Below are positions 1 to 9,390 of a stretch of 28,566 nucleotides of DNA, one piece after another. The stretch comes from Chara braunii. Its lineage: Eukaryota > Streptophyta > Charophyceae > Charales > Characeae. Positions within the stretch are counted from its first letter, which is position 1. Each line of letters begins with the position of its first letter. Location of the stretch: positions 491,570 to 520,135 of the forward strand of contig BFEA01000341.1 of NCBI GenBank assembly GCA_003427395.1, written 5' to 3'. A program made the translations under genes and the position numbers. The notes beneath the pieces are model-generated. The model ran no database searches. It had not been told where the DNA came from and saw only the letters and a program-made list of their open reading frames with translations.

Positions 1-27
1 GAGAGAGAGAGAGAGAGAGAGAGAGAG
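1..27. repeat. (GA)n microsatellite
   Basis: Perfect GA dinucleotide run at the window edge; it probably continues to the left. Confidence 0.95.
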
Positions 28-264
28 GTGGTATTGATTTGATGAAGAAGAAGATGAAGTCTGGCTAGACCCAAAAGGTCCAGTTGTATGCTAAAGTCTG
101 GGAATCTGGACATGCTTTAAAAGGTGCATTGAGACCGGAAACCCAGATTGCCCACGAGGTCAAAAATAGCCCAACCTCGTGGCCAGTCTGGGTTTATCAT
201 TGCCTAATTCAACGTATCGCCTGCTTTCTTTCTCACTCCCTTGCCCAGCAAGCTATCTTAATAA

Positions 265-512
265 TGATGTCGATTTCCTTCTCCACTCCTTCTCCACTCC
301 TTTCTCCACTCCTTCTGCATCATGCCACCTTTAACCATTCCTTATCCCCTCCTTATCCATTATCCCCTCCTTATCCCCTCCTTATCCACTCCTTATCCAC
401 TTTTTATGCACCCCTTGTCCATTATCCATGCCTTATGCACTCCTTATCCATTCCTTATCCATTATCCCCTCCTTATCCATTATCCAGTCCCCTTATCCAC
501 TCCTTCATCGAC
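265..512 (+). repeat. Degenerate TCCTTATCCA minisatellite
   Basis: About 250 bp of pyrimidine-rich tandem repeat with a drifting unit of roughly 10-12 bp (TCCTTATCCAC, TCCATTATCCC). Long low-complexity Pro/Ser/Tyr/Leu frames run through it, but they simply follow the repeat and are not evidence of a gene. Confidence 0.8.
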
Positions 513-858
513 CCCTTGTTGAGCAGTTCTGACGGCACGTGGTATGACGATGATGTGGATTTGTCCATCGCAATTTTTGCAACTCTTGCAGTCTCAGTCA
601 GGCCTTCCGAAGAGCTGTCATGTCGCGTTGAAGAAGACGGAACTGGCTGCAGACACAAGCTTGGCGCTCCGCGACTTGCGGACCATCGACTCGTCCTTCC
701 ACAACCAGGTTTGTTTGGATTCTCTGCCAACTCGTCGCTATGCTACACGGGCGTTCGTCAGGCAATCATTGCATGAATGTAATCATGCGGTCAGGCATTT
801 CTTGGTTGGCGATGTTATTTTCAGGACGGACGCACGTTTACACACACATGCACGCACA
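513..858. other. Unassigned single-copy-looking DNA
   Basis: I see no coding motif, RNA gene or repeat structure here. Short open frames on both strands have no recognisable domain. Confidence 0.5.
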
Positions 859-952
859 ACCTCCTGACGAGTCGGTGAAAGTCTGATGGAACAGTCTGGC
901 ACAGTGATGCTTTGTTTTGTGGAGTTATGTATCGCTAACATGACAACAAACA
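859..952 (+). pseudogene. Degraded hammerhead-ribozyme repeat copy
   Basis: Related to the full motif at 21077-21134 and to the roughly 40 bp after it. It has the stem II region GTCGG-TGAAAGT-CTGAT (871-887, held by G-U wobbles), a core CTGACGA at 864-870, and then AACAGTCTGG, a GTGATGCTTTG segment and ATGACAACA leading into a CA tract, as at 21127-21180. The 5' strand of stem III (CAGACTGT) is missing and the GAAA core reads GGAA, so no cleavage activity is expected. The second core position that differs (ATG to ACG) is a tolerated one. Confidence 0.65.
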
Positions 953-972
953 CATACAGACACACAAAGACA

Positions 973-979
<7 letters not shown>

Positions 980-1005
<26 letters not shown>

Positions 1006-1019
1006 GTACACACACACAC
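980..1019 (+). repeat. (CA)n microsatellite
   Basis: CA dinucleotide tract with a few interruptions, directly after the degraded hammerhead-derived segment. The same adjacency occurs at 21174. Confidence 0.9.
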
Positions 1020-1023
1020 TCTC

Positions 1024-1080
1024 ATGGTGGAACAGTCAGTCACCGTCATCCTTTGTCTGTGGATCTGCACTTAGCGAATA
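1024..1080 (+). repeat. Second partial copy of the hammerhead-flanking repeat
   Basis: TGGTGGAACAGTC followed by CCGTCATCCTTTGTCTGTGG and a ...TTAGCGAATAC segment parallels 885-945 (GATGGAACAGTC, ...AGTGATGCTTTG, ...ATCGCTAACATG). It is the 3' half only, in the same orientation, about 140 bp downstream of the first copy. Confidence 0.5.
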
Positions 1081-1094
1081 CAAAAACACCCTCA

Positions 1095-1149
1095 AGGGGG
1101 GGGGAGGGGAGGAGGGGGGCGAGAGAGAGAGAGAAAGAGAGGGAGGGGG

Positions 1150-1204
<55 letters not shown>
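1095..1204 (+). repeat. Polypurine G-rich / (GA)n tract
   Basis: G-runs followed by a long GA dinucleotide repeat, all purine on this strand for over 100 bp. The highly charged or Ser/Leu frames across it are repeat translations. Confidence 0.95.
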
Positions 1205-1209
<5 letters not shown>

Positions 1210-1760
1210 TGAATTCCTCCAGTCCATGCTTGCCAGACCGTCCTCACCTCGGTGTTGCAATCCATCCACTCACACAGTAGGAATACGCGTAGGGGCAGTC
1301 TGCTCAGACTGACACATTTTCTCACCTTTTAAAAAAAATTATGGCCCTTACCTATTTCCCAACCTGTTTTCATTCCTGACCCATCAAAACACAGGCGAGG
1401 AATGAAAACCCCTTCAACGATGAGAAATAATACCTCGCACAGTTGATGGCCAGTGAGAGTGTGAGAAAGATCTACCTTCCTAGTACCTACTATGTCCACG
1501 GCTGCAAAATTAGGACCCTCCGATTCCTTTGCTATCTGCGGCACAAAAGCCTGTCACACAGAAACTGTCCTCATTCCCATACTTTCCTGACAGCTAGTGG
1601 GACTTGGCCCTGGCGTCCCTTGCAAAAAAGCGTGCAGGCCACCACATGGAGCACGACATCACCTACCAGGCTAAAAAAGGATGTCGGCTGTAATAGTTCT
1701 CTTCCTACTCACCAAAGCTACCATGCCAAGAGGAGGCCTAAGAAAATTCGCATTTTACAC
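1205..1760. other. No feature recognised
   Basis: Moderately AT-rich DNA with an A-run near 1331. No coding domain, RNA gene or clear repeat was found. Confidence 0.5.
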
Positions 1761-1870
1761 CTACCGTCTTCACCCGAAAAACCGCCCGGTAATTATCGCC
1801 GTATCTGGGCTGAAAGTTGTTCCAAATACAGGTAAAATGACCGGGCGTTCTATTCGGGTGAAGAGGGTAG
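1761..1870. mobile_element. 110-bp inverted-repeat element (CTACC-type MITE)
   Basis: Starts CTACCGTCTTCACCCGAA and ends with the inverse TTCGGGTGAAGAGGGTAG. The arms extend inward to ACCGGGCG, giving an imperfect inverted repeat of about 30 bp. The same ends, and nearly the same size, recur at 12825-12935, so this is a mobile family and not a chance hairpin. No target-site duplication is obvious and there is no coding capacity. Confidence 0.65.
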
Positions 1871-2595
1871 AGTCTCTGCTACCACTCTGAGGTGTTATGA
1901 AAAACAATTACGAGAACTAAAACCAGAAATTGCTCCAGTTGCTTTCCTAAAGTGAAGTCAATACAATCCTATTGTGGTCCAAACAGCATGTCTAACTACT
2001 AAGTTAGTACTTACCAACAAACAGCAGCTGATAAACAAAGGTACAAACAAAAAGTAGAAACAAAAATTGGAAACAAGAGTCTCAGAGAATTTCGAGAATT
2101 TGGACCCACACAAGAAAAGTCTTAGAGTTGGACCCCTCAGGAAAAACGATGGAAAAGACGTCTGGCCATAAAAAGCGCCCGAACGATTTTGGAAAGGTTG
2201 GAGACTGTTTTTCCGGGACCCCATAGCGGACTGCGTTTTGCGGCAAAGTGCGCAAGTGATATTCCGTAATAGGAAAGGTGCCCGTTCAGCATCCCGAAAA
2301 GGACAGTGGCCGAATGTCCGGAAGGCGTGGGGTGGACCCAAGGAATGACCGTGCTGCCTCATGTGGGTGACACAGGGCAGCGTGTGCGAGAGGCCGTTTG
2401 ACCTCCCGGTGCTGAGAGGGCCGAAGGGGACCCGCTGTCCCCGTGGCGCTGGACCCAATTCCACAGATGGTACCGTCAATGAGACCGTTGCCGCAGGCCT
2501 CCCCATTCTGTAGGTGCTCATTATGTATGCGAGCTGCTGCATTTCTGCATGAGTGAAAGCTCTCGCCACCATAACCACTGTCGTCTGCTTCGTCC
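1871..2595. other. Unassigned region upstream of the transposase
   Basis: Short open frames on the minus strand overlap this stretch but show no recognisable domain. It may be the 5' portion of the Harbinger element that encodes the downstream transposase. I could not find terminal inverted repeats to bound that element. Confidence 0.4.
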
Positions 2596-2706
2596 ATGCT
2601 CTTTCGTCCCGTCCCCATCACTGCAGCTGAGTGGACGTGTTTGTATGTCCACGCGCGTGGCGTGTGCAAGCCTCGGTGTATGGAGCGGGGTGCGACGTCA
2701 GACCTG

Positions 2707-3931
2707 ATGGATGATTGGGACGATAGCATGTTCCTGATGGTTTTCGTCCTTCTGCAGTGCATGAAACGAAGGAACACGGCGGCGATGGGTGTCCTGCAGG
2801 CAGCGGCTGCGAGGCCGACTTGTCTGTTGGGGTTGTCTTCCATTTTGTTTCATCTAACGGGTGCGGTGATGCACAACATGTCACTGGCGGACGTGCTGGG
2901 AAGTGTGTTCATCCGTCGTGTGGATGGTCGAAGACGCGTGTGTGTGTTGGAACGCACTGGGGGGTTGTGGAAGGACCTCCAAAGAGAGGGAGGCAGACAC
3001 GAGAAGGTCTGCCAGTGGTTGTGCAGACTTCCCCGGCCACTGTTCAATGAAATTCTGGCTCGAATAGCGCCACATATCTGGTGTCAGACGACAAAAGTTT
3101 GCATGTGCTCTCATCAGGTGGGCGACGGGAGGTTACTACAGGCAGTAGGTGCATGGTTTGGGGCTTGGTTTGGCGAGCGCGCTGCGGAGCAACATCGATG
3201 TTGCCGATGCGCTAATCAGGGAGTATGGCCATCTAATCCAATCCCCTACTGGGCAGAAGCTGCAAGATACGTTGGACGCTTTCGAACACAAAGGTTTCCA
3301 GGGGTGTGTGGGAGCCATAGACTGCACCCATTTCTACATCGAGAAGCCTGCAGGTCAGAGGGGGGAGTGTTTCTATTATCGCACCAGCCAATTCTCTGTC
3401 GTGGCGCAGGTGGTCTGCGACCATGACTGCCGAATTCAGAGTGTTTTCGTGGGTTGCCCGGGGTCTGTTCATGATAACTGGGTGCTGCGAGTGTCTCCTC
3501 TGCATCACAAGGCGCAGCATGGAGGTGGGGTGTTCGACACGGGTGGGGAGGTGCTGTGTGGTGGCCGCACGATTGGCAGGTACTTGCTTGGAGATGCCGG
3601 CTCCCCACAGTTGCCATGGATTATGACTCCGGTTGGGGGCAACAGCAGGAACGCGGTTGAACAGGTGTGTGGTGATTGTCACACTTCAGCACGGTTGTGC
3701 ATCGAACATACTTTCGGAAGATTGAAGATCGTGTGGAGGAACGTCATCAGGACACAAATTGCGAATATGAAAACCCTTCGCAAAGAGTTCATGGCCATTT
3801 GCATACTTCACAACCTGATGGTGCATCACGGGGTGCAGGTGGATCCTGAACTGCTATGCGACGACAGTGATAGTGATGGTTGTGATGTGCAAAGCCGACA
3901 TCGGCAAGGGCGTCCACGTCCGCTAACTTGA
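2707..3931 (+). pseudogene. PIF/Harbinger transposase (DDE_Tnp_4 type), frameshifted
   Basis: About 408 codons, the usual size for this family. I chose the ATG at 2707 (MDDWDDSMFLMV) because an acidic start before a basic stretch is typical; an in-frame ATG at 2596 also exists. The N-terminal part ends near FNEILARIAPHI (about 3040-3075). The catalytic half is in the next frame from about 3090. It carries the full triad: Asp in GAIDCTHF (codon 3320), Asp in LLGDAGS (3593) and Glu in IEHTFGRLK (3704), with 36 residues between the second and third, then the family's ILHNL motif. The protein would cut and rejoin DNA at element termini in the nucleus. Two lesions make this a dead copy: a frame change at about 3080-3095 and an in-frame TAG at 3146-3148, since homologous sequence (ALIRWATGGYYRQ) continues on both sides of it. 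An intron is the alternative, but no good splice pair is evident. Confidence 0.85.
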
Positions 3932-4170
3932 CATGCACCTTGTCCCCCCCCTCCGGAGGAAGAGGCAGCATGTGCTATTGAGTAGGGCAACGAATTGAGG
4001 GACTGTCTCATCATGCATGTCGGGCATCACAGTCGTGTTCACGGGGCTTCTCCGCCGAACCCTTGGCAGCGATGATGTAGGGGGGTGTTGGCAGCACAAA
4101 TTTTGAGCAGAAGTAATCGTTATTTTGGCCAGTTTGTCATTCTCTGTAGATGCCGACTCGACGGACGCTT
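3932..4170. other. Region downstream of the transposase
   Basis: Includes a short C-run then CTCCGGAGG near 3950. No gene or transposon end could be identified. Confidence 0.4.
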
Positions 4171-4312
4171 CTCTCTTTCTCTCTCTCTCCCTCTCTCTCT
4201 TTCTGTGTGTGTGTGTGTGTGTGCGTGTGTGTGGGCATGCGTGTGTGTGCGTGCGTGTGTCAGTGTGTGTGTGTGTGTGTGTGTGGGTGTCGGTGCAGGT
4301 GTGTGTGTGTAG
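4171..4312 (+). repeat. (CT)n then (TG)n compound microsatellite
   Basis: CTCTCTTT-type tract to about 4203, followed by TG dinucleotide repeats with GC interruptions. Confidence 0.9.
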
Positions 4313-4333
4313 CTCACAAAGAGTTCGGAGTTA

Positions 4334-4364
4334 CGATTGGGTAAGGGACACACTTACCCAATCG
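4334..4364. repeat. Perfect 12-bp hairpin
   Basis: CGATTGGGTAAG (4334-4345) and CTTACCCAATCG (4353-4364) are exact reverse complements around a 7-nt loop (GGACACA). There is no T-run or neighbouring gene to make it a terminator. It sits directly before a tandem TTTAGAAAGGGGTGAATTTTG array. Confidence 0.8.
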
Positions 4365-4368
4365 GTTG

Positions 4369-4530
4369 TTTAGAAAGGGGTGAATTTTGTTTAGAACAGG
4401 GGTGGGAGGCGTGTGTGTGTTTAGAAAGGGGTGAATTTTGTAGCTCACAAAAACGTGTGTTTCTCGCACAGGGGTGGGAGGCGTGTGTGTGTGTGTGTTC
4501 GGTTTGTTTAGAAAGGGGTGAATTTTGGTG
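4369..4530 (+). repeat. Tandem TTTAGAAAGGGGTGAATTTTG array
   Basis: Three copies of a unit starting TTTAGAAAGGGGTGAATTTTG, near 4370, 4421 and 4508. They are separated by variable spacers containing CAGGGGTGGGAGGCGTGTG and short TG runs. Confidence 0.8.
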
Positions 4531-4607
4531 TATCGGTTGTTGATGTGGAGTTGGGTTTTGTAGGCTGGTGTTGGTTTTTTATTTTATTTTATGTGGGTGT
4601 GGAGTTG

Positions 4608-4745
4608 GAATCATGGAGGGTTGGAGGGGTAGAGGGTGATATGGTCTGTGGCATCCTCGGTACACTGAAGTGGGTTTACCGGGTCAGGGTTCTAGGGGGT
4701 GAGTTTGGGGCCGCTGGGTGGCGCACCAAATATTCTGCGTATATG
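4608..4745 (+). repeat. G/T-rich dispersed repeat, copy 1
   Basis: The segment from GGAGGGTTGGAGGGGTAG through GGTGAGTTTGGGGC to GGCGCACCAAATATTCTGC is repeated with drift at 8903-9065 in the same orientation, on the far side of the LINE. The pair looks like an older direct duplication in the host DNA that the LINE entered. Confidence 0.65.
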
Positions 4746-4762
4746 GGTATTGGCACGTGGTA

Positions 4763-4769
4763 GGTTGTG
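4763..4769 (+). repeat. LINE target-site duplication, left copy
   Basis: GGTTGTG (AGGTTGTG if the preceding A is counted) matches 8605-8611, immediately after the LINE poly(A). Its short length is at the low end for L1-type elements. Confidence 0.6.
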
Positions 4770-7700
4770 ACCCCAAAGCTACTCAAGGCCCCCTGGTCAC
4801 ATCCACGGCGGCATGCACAAAAATAGCCAGGGACTTCTACCAGGAACTTTTCACCTCCACGTACGGGAACCAGACTAAGGACCAACGAAAAGCAGATATC
4901 GAAGAATTCCTTGCCCCGCTGGAAAAAACTCTCACGCCCCAGCAAAGAGACGTGCTTAAGAACCCCATAACAAAAGATGAAATTTGGGAAGCTCTGAAGC
5001 AAATGGAGGAGGACAAAACCCCGGGCATAGACGGATTACCCAAAGAATTATGGGAAACTATGTGGTCAATCCTCTCACAAGACCTTATGGACTTCTACCA
5101 CAAAGTTTGGGACACGGGCCTAATGGGAGAATTTGTGGGACAAGGCGTGCTAACACTCCTCTACAAAAAAGGAGACAAGACTAATATTAGGAACTATAGG
5201 CCAATCACACTGCTCACAGTAATTTACAAATTGTTGGTCAAAGCTTTAACGAATCGCTTGGAACCAATGATGCCTTACATTATCCATCCGGACCGGACCG
5301 GTTTCATCCAAGGAAGGAATATCCAGGACAACATCCTCTTGGTCAATGAGATGCTCAAACTATCAAGACAGTCCAAGAACAATGCAGCAATCATCTTCAT
5401 TGACTTTGAGAAAGCCTATGACCATGCAGACTGGTACTTTCTTGACAAATGCCTGGAAAAGCTTAACTTTGGGCCGGGCTTTCGACGATGGGTACAAATT
5501 CTACATGTGAATGCAATAACTAGGGTCATGGTAAATAACAATCTGGCCCCACCTATCGAACTACAGAGATCAGTGCGACAGGGGGACCCGATTGCCCCCT
5601 ACCTCTTCGTGATTGTCATGGAAGCACTGGCGGCCAATCTAAGGACCCACAAAGACATAAAGAGGATTCAAGTGTCTGCAATCCCCAAAGAAGCAATTCC
5701 GGTCTGTTCTATGTTTGCTGATGACCTCACCTTGATGGTAGACGCAACTAGAGAGTCCATGGAATGAATTCAATGGATGATGGACCGCTTTTGCCTGTTG
5801 TCAGACATGAGAGTGAGCTGGGGACATAAAACCCAAGGTTGGTGGATCCATCATCATGGCGTGAGACCCCCGGAACAACCGCACCTACGGTGGCTCCCGA
5901 AGGAGGCCCCCATACGAGTCTTAGGCATCTCGCTAACGGCCGAAGGCAGGCCATCCACCAACCACGAATGGATCACGGCCCCCCCACTGGCAAAATTAAC
6001 ACTCTGGAAAGACAAACCTACCTCGCTGTGGGGGCGCTCTCTAATAATCAACAATGTGGTGCTGGCTTCAATGTGGTATAAATCTGCAATCTGGGCCCTG
6101 GATAAAAAGACCTTACGCCCTCTTCAACGCCAGTTAACTATTTTTTTGTGGGGATGAAACCACGACAAACAAAACGTAATTAGCCGCGTGGCATGACACT
6201 CCATAATTCAGCCCAAAGCGAAGGGGGGGCTGGGTATTATCGACCCTTTAACACAAACAAAAGCACTAGCAATTCAGTGGATCAAGCGACTAATTTTCAA
6301 CACCGAATCCCCATGGCAAGGGCTGGCCCTGGAGCAAATCTCCAGGCTAGCCCCCCAAACAAAGCGTGACACAGACCCGCTAATGTGGTTGGAAAACCGG
6401 GATTGGACCATCCCCAGGGCATCTCGACAGCGGGACCCCCACCCGGCTACAACCAGACAAATGGTCAAAAATGATCTGGCAAAAGACCCCTTCTGGCCCA
6501 ACCTCCTTAACACCTGGAGAAACCTTCCCCTCCCAGACAAAGCATCACCCGAAAGATGGGAAGAAGTTATCCGCCAACCCCTCTTCGGCAACAGATGGAT
6601 AACAGAAACGAACGGCCAAACCCTCCACTGTATGAGTTCGCCATGGCAAGGCTGGGTAAGGAACGGGATCACAAGAATACAAGATATATGGGATACAGAA
6701 AAAAGAGATTGGATTGACACGGGGCAGTTACGAGAAAAGTTGCGTTACTGTCACCACCCCTAGTGGGCCCTGGAAAAGGTGGTGGAAATAATCCCTATAA
6801 ACTGGCTAAGAATCCTACGTAAAGGCCCCACCCTGCAGAAAGATGACTGGGTGGCAAGCCGAGGGAGGAAGGGAGAAGTGGGCAGGGTAGCCTCCACACA
6901 ATCAAATGGAACTGTATCTGTCAACTGGGTTCACATAGGGAAAGGAGATACCCTCCAAAACGACACCGACACAACACCGACAGCCCACCCAAGGGCTGAA
7001 CTCTTTCGAGTGAGGGTGATGCAGGAGGATCAGCAATGGATAGCCTTCAGACCGGCCACCCCGATCCAACATCTCCCCTTGGACCCGTTGGAATGGACCT
7101 GGACAACCCAACCAAAAAATGGAAGAGCTGCCCAACCAAAAAATGGAAGAAACAGACCCAAATCCCTATATGGATTAACCGTGAAATCAACATACAGGCT
7201 CCTCAGGCCACAAACCAATTTTTTTTATCAGGTTGCAGACCGATGGAGATCTCATCTAAACATCAGCCAAGACGATATCAGACCAATAAAATGGTTTCGG
7301 CTGGCTAAGGTCAAACCTGCGAAAATAGCATCGCTTCAATGGCAGTTGGAGCACCGTTGCCTGCCAACTAACAATTGGTTGATAGATCGAACCACGCTGG
7401 AACAAAGGGGGCTGGCCCTCCCCTGGTGCAAACTGTGCATGAATGCCTTCCCGGCCCGCAAACACCCTGAAAAAATTGAACACATATTCCTACAATGCCC
7501 GGGCGCGCTATGGTTGTGGAGATGGTGGGACCGAATATGGGACCAACTAGAGACTGGCACACCCTGGCCCTGGGACTGGAAGGCGCTGTTATGCGAAGCC
7601 TGGCCCAGTAGACAAACAGAGCACCCCCTTGACGAATTCACTACCAACCTGTTTAAGCTAGGACGAAGGGCAGTCATCTGGGCATTGTGGAGACGGCGTT

Positions 7701-8101
7701 GCACCTTCGAGATGGAAGGGGCGCAACTCGAAGGGCCGGAATTCACTGACAGCGTGATTCAACAGATTCAGACAGGAATATTGTCTAAATGGGAAGTGGT
7801 CAGAACTCATATTCAGCAACTACAAACACAGAAGGACATCACCCAAAAAATACAAGAATTCAACACAAGCTGGCTGGGCGGACCGAATGGGGGGAGAATT
7901 GGAAGGGTGGAGTGGAAAGGAGAGTCAAGGGAGGCAGGTGAGGGTCAACAGGGAGTAGGGACACCGACAGACTTCAAACTGATCTTTCATGAGTGGGCCA
8001 AGTTAGGCGCCGAGATCCCTCTCAAGCCCCCCGGAGACTTCCCCGATCCCTTTCCCCCCCGTTCTAATTGTCTCGTTGGAATGCAATGGTACGGTCTGTA
8101 G
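4769..8101 (+). pseudogene. LINE ORF2: reverse transcriptase with zf-RVT tail, four nonsense codons
   Basis: One uninterrupted frame of about 1110 codons, with no frameshift, encodes the non-LTR polymerase that copies element RNA at a nicked chromosomal target. RT landmarks in order: KTPGIDGLPKELW (near 5018), TGFIQGRNIQDN, IDFEKAYD (catalytic Asp), QGDPIAP at 5579 and FADDLTLM at 5714 (catalytic Asp pair). After RT come GRSLIINN and FLWG, then PKAKGGLGI. A zinc-binding C-x2-C...H...C motif lies at about 7427-7498. In-frame stops are TGA at 5765, 6155 and 6194 and TAG at 6761. Each can arise from a sense codon (Trp, Arg or Gln) by one C-to-T or G-to-A change. Between RT and the zinc finger, around 6840-6930, is an SH3-like stretch (DDWVASRGRKGEVGRV...GTVSVNWV). 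A 24-bp tandem duplication at 7107-7150 repeats QPKNGR. The endonuclease domain is absent. Confidence 0.9.
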
Positions 8102-8591
8102 AAGGTCAAGGAAGAAGTAGAGTAGCACTTGCATGACTGACCAGACTAACAGCAACAACACCCCATCCCTGCTCTCGCATGGCACTCCGAACAGGCAGCA
8201 ACATAGCTGAGAGGAGTAGGGCTGAGGTGGTCACTGCCGGCAGTCAACATCCCAGTGGCTTTACCTGCTGAAATTTCTTGTTTATTCCTAATCCTTCTGC
8301 ATTCTAGCAAAGGGAGTGGGGAGCCAGTGCGCAATAGTTATGATCAGGCGCCGTAAGTAGGGTGAAGAGGCTCCTCCCCTGCTCAGTTGATCCCCTGCTC
8401 CCAAGGGCAATCAATGCTGGCAGGACCTGTCCTAAACTGCTGTTGACAATTCTCAACTGTACCACATCTATAAGGGATGCTGGACCCGTTTTCCAGCAGG
8501 TGTTGCTCCCCACCAATAGATGGAGCCTATCCCCAGGTGCTAACGGCGGCTGCGCTTATCAGCGTCGTTAGCACCGAAGGGATTGTTTTCC
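8102..8591 (+). other. LINE 3' untranslated region
   Basis: Non-coding. It contains the conserved 3'-end stem-loop at 8479-8497 and a following CTCCCCACCAATAGATGGAG segment that is matched on the minus strand at about 23085-23112. Its length, about 490 nt, equals that of the second LINE copy (18610-19109). Confidence 0.7.
8474..8497 (+). repeat. Conserved LINE/SINE 3'-end stem-loop, copy a
   Basis: GGGATGCTGGACCCGTTTTC-type motif. Stem GCTGGA (8479-8484) pairs with TCCAGC (8492-8497) around the 7-nt loop CCCGTTT. The poly(A) begins 95 nt later. Confidence 0.75.
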
Positions 8592-8604
8592 AAAAAAAAA
8601 AAAA

Positions 8605-8611
8605 GGTTGTG
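8605..8611 (+). repeat. LINE target-site duplication, right copy
   Basis: GGTTGTG directly after the poly(A), identical to 4763-4769. Confidence 0.6.
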
Positions 8612-9217
8612 TATATAGTGGCGGTCTCTGGAGGACGAGGCGGGTTCGTGGTTGGTTGGTTGTTTGCTAGTGCTTAGCGGTGACTCGTCGTGTTCGAGGT
8701 GGGGACGTTTGTTGGTCGGAGGTTTGTTTTCACGGGCGGCTATTGCGGACTAGTAAGTTGTGTGGCATGGCATGGTGTTCTGTCCGAGGTGGCCAGGTCT
8801 TTTCTGGCAGCGTCGTTTTAAACTTAGGTGTTCTTGTCAAGAGGTGGAATCGACACTTGTACTTAGAGTGGTCAAGAAGGACTGTGTGTTTGTGGATCCT
8901 GTATTATCGAGGGTTGGAGGGGTAGTGTGGTCTGTGGCGTATGTGGTATACTGGTTCAGGGGTGTCCTGTTATGTGTGTGTGGCCCAGTGTGGGTTTACA
9001 AGGTCAGGGCTTAGGGGGGTGAGTTTTGGGGCTGGTGGGTGGGGCACCAGATATTTTGCATTTTTATTAAGGGTGTGAGAAAAAACGGGTTGGCGTACCA
9101 GCATCAGTGTGTATGTTATGTGTGTATATACTTACAGAATGTGTGTGTGCACATGCTGATTGTATGTGGTATGTTTGTATATGTATGAGTAGCAGTTTTT
9201 GGATTCTGATGGTTTTA
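8612..9217. other. G/T-rich region with repeat copy 2
   Basis: No gene seen. 8903-9065 is the second copy of the G/T-rich repeat found at 4608-4745 (GGGTTGGAGGGGTAG, GGTTTACAAGGTCAGGGC, GGGGCACCAGATATT). Confidence 0.55.
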
Positions 9218-9258
9218 GTGTGTGTGTCAGGGGGAGGGTTGAGAGGACCTCCCCCACC

Positions 9259-9279
9259 AATCAATCAATCAATAAATCG

Positions 9280-9372
<93 letters not shown>
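9259..9372 (+). repeat. (AATC)n tetranucleotide repeat
   Basis: Long AATC array (GATT on the minus strand), part of the element end above. Confidence 0.95.
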
Positions 9373-9374
<2 letters not shown>

Positions 9375-9390
9375 ACCAATCAAGCAATCA

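Larger units (their letters stand above)
4770..8604 (+). mobile_element. 5'-truncated L1-type LINE retrotransposon
   Basis: About 3.8 kb bounded by a short direct repeat, with ORF2 from the start of its reverse transcriptase region, a roughly 490-nt 3' untranslated region, and 13 A residues at 8592-8604. The endonuclease domain and ORF1 are absent, as expected for incomplete target-primed reverse transcription. The 3' untranslated region carries the GGGAYGCYRGACCC hairpin shared with other retroelement tails in this window (19062, 21991, 23149 and 23773). Confidence 0.85.

Noticed and set aside
84-776. Long open frame across the TCCTTATCCA repeat
   Set aside because: The sequence is a degenerate minisatellite. 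The predicted peptide repeats SLSPPYPL-like units and starts at a TTG; there is no domain.
3109-3118. Minus-strand CTGATGAG as a further hammerhead
   Set aside because: No GAAA core or stem II/III follows, and it lies in the transposase coding region.
4335-4363. Rho-independent terminator
   Set aside because: Eukaryotic context, no upstream gene and no T-run after the stem.
8236-8243. GCCGGCAG as the partner TSD of the copy A element end at 9627
   Set aside because: No CTATG-type terminus adjoins it and it lies inside the LINE 3' untranslated region; a chance octamer is likely.
9259-9372. CRISPR-like array
   Set aside because: Tetranucleotide microsatellite without spacers; no cas genes.
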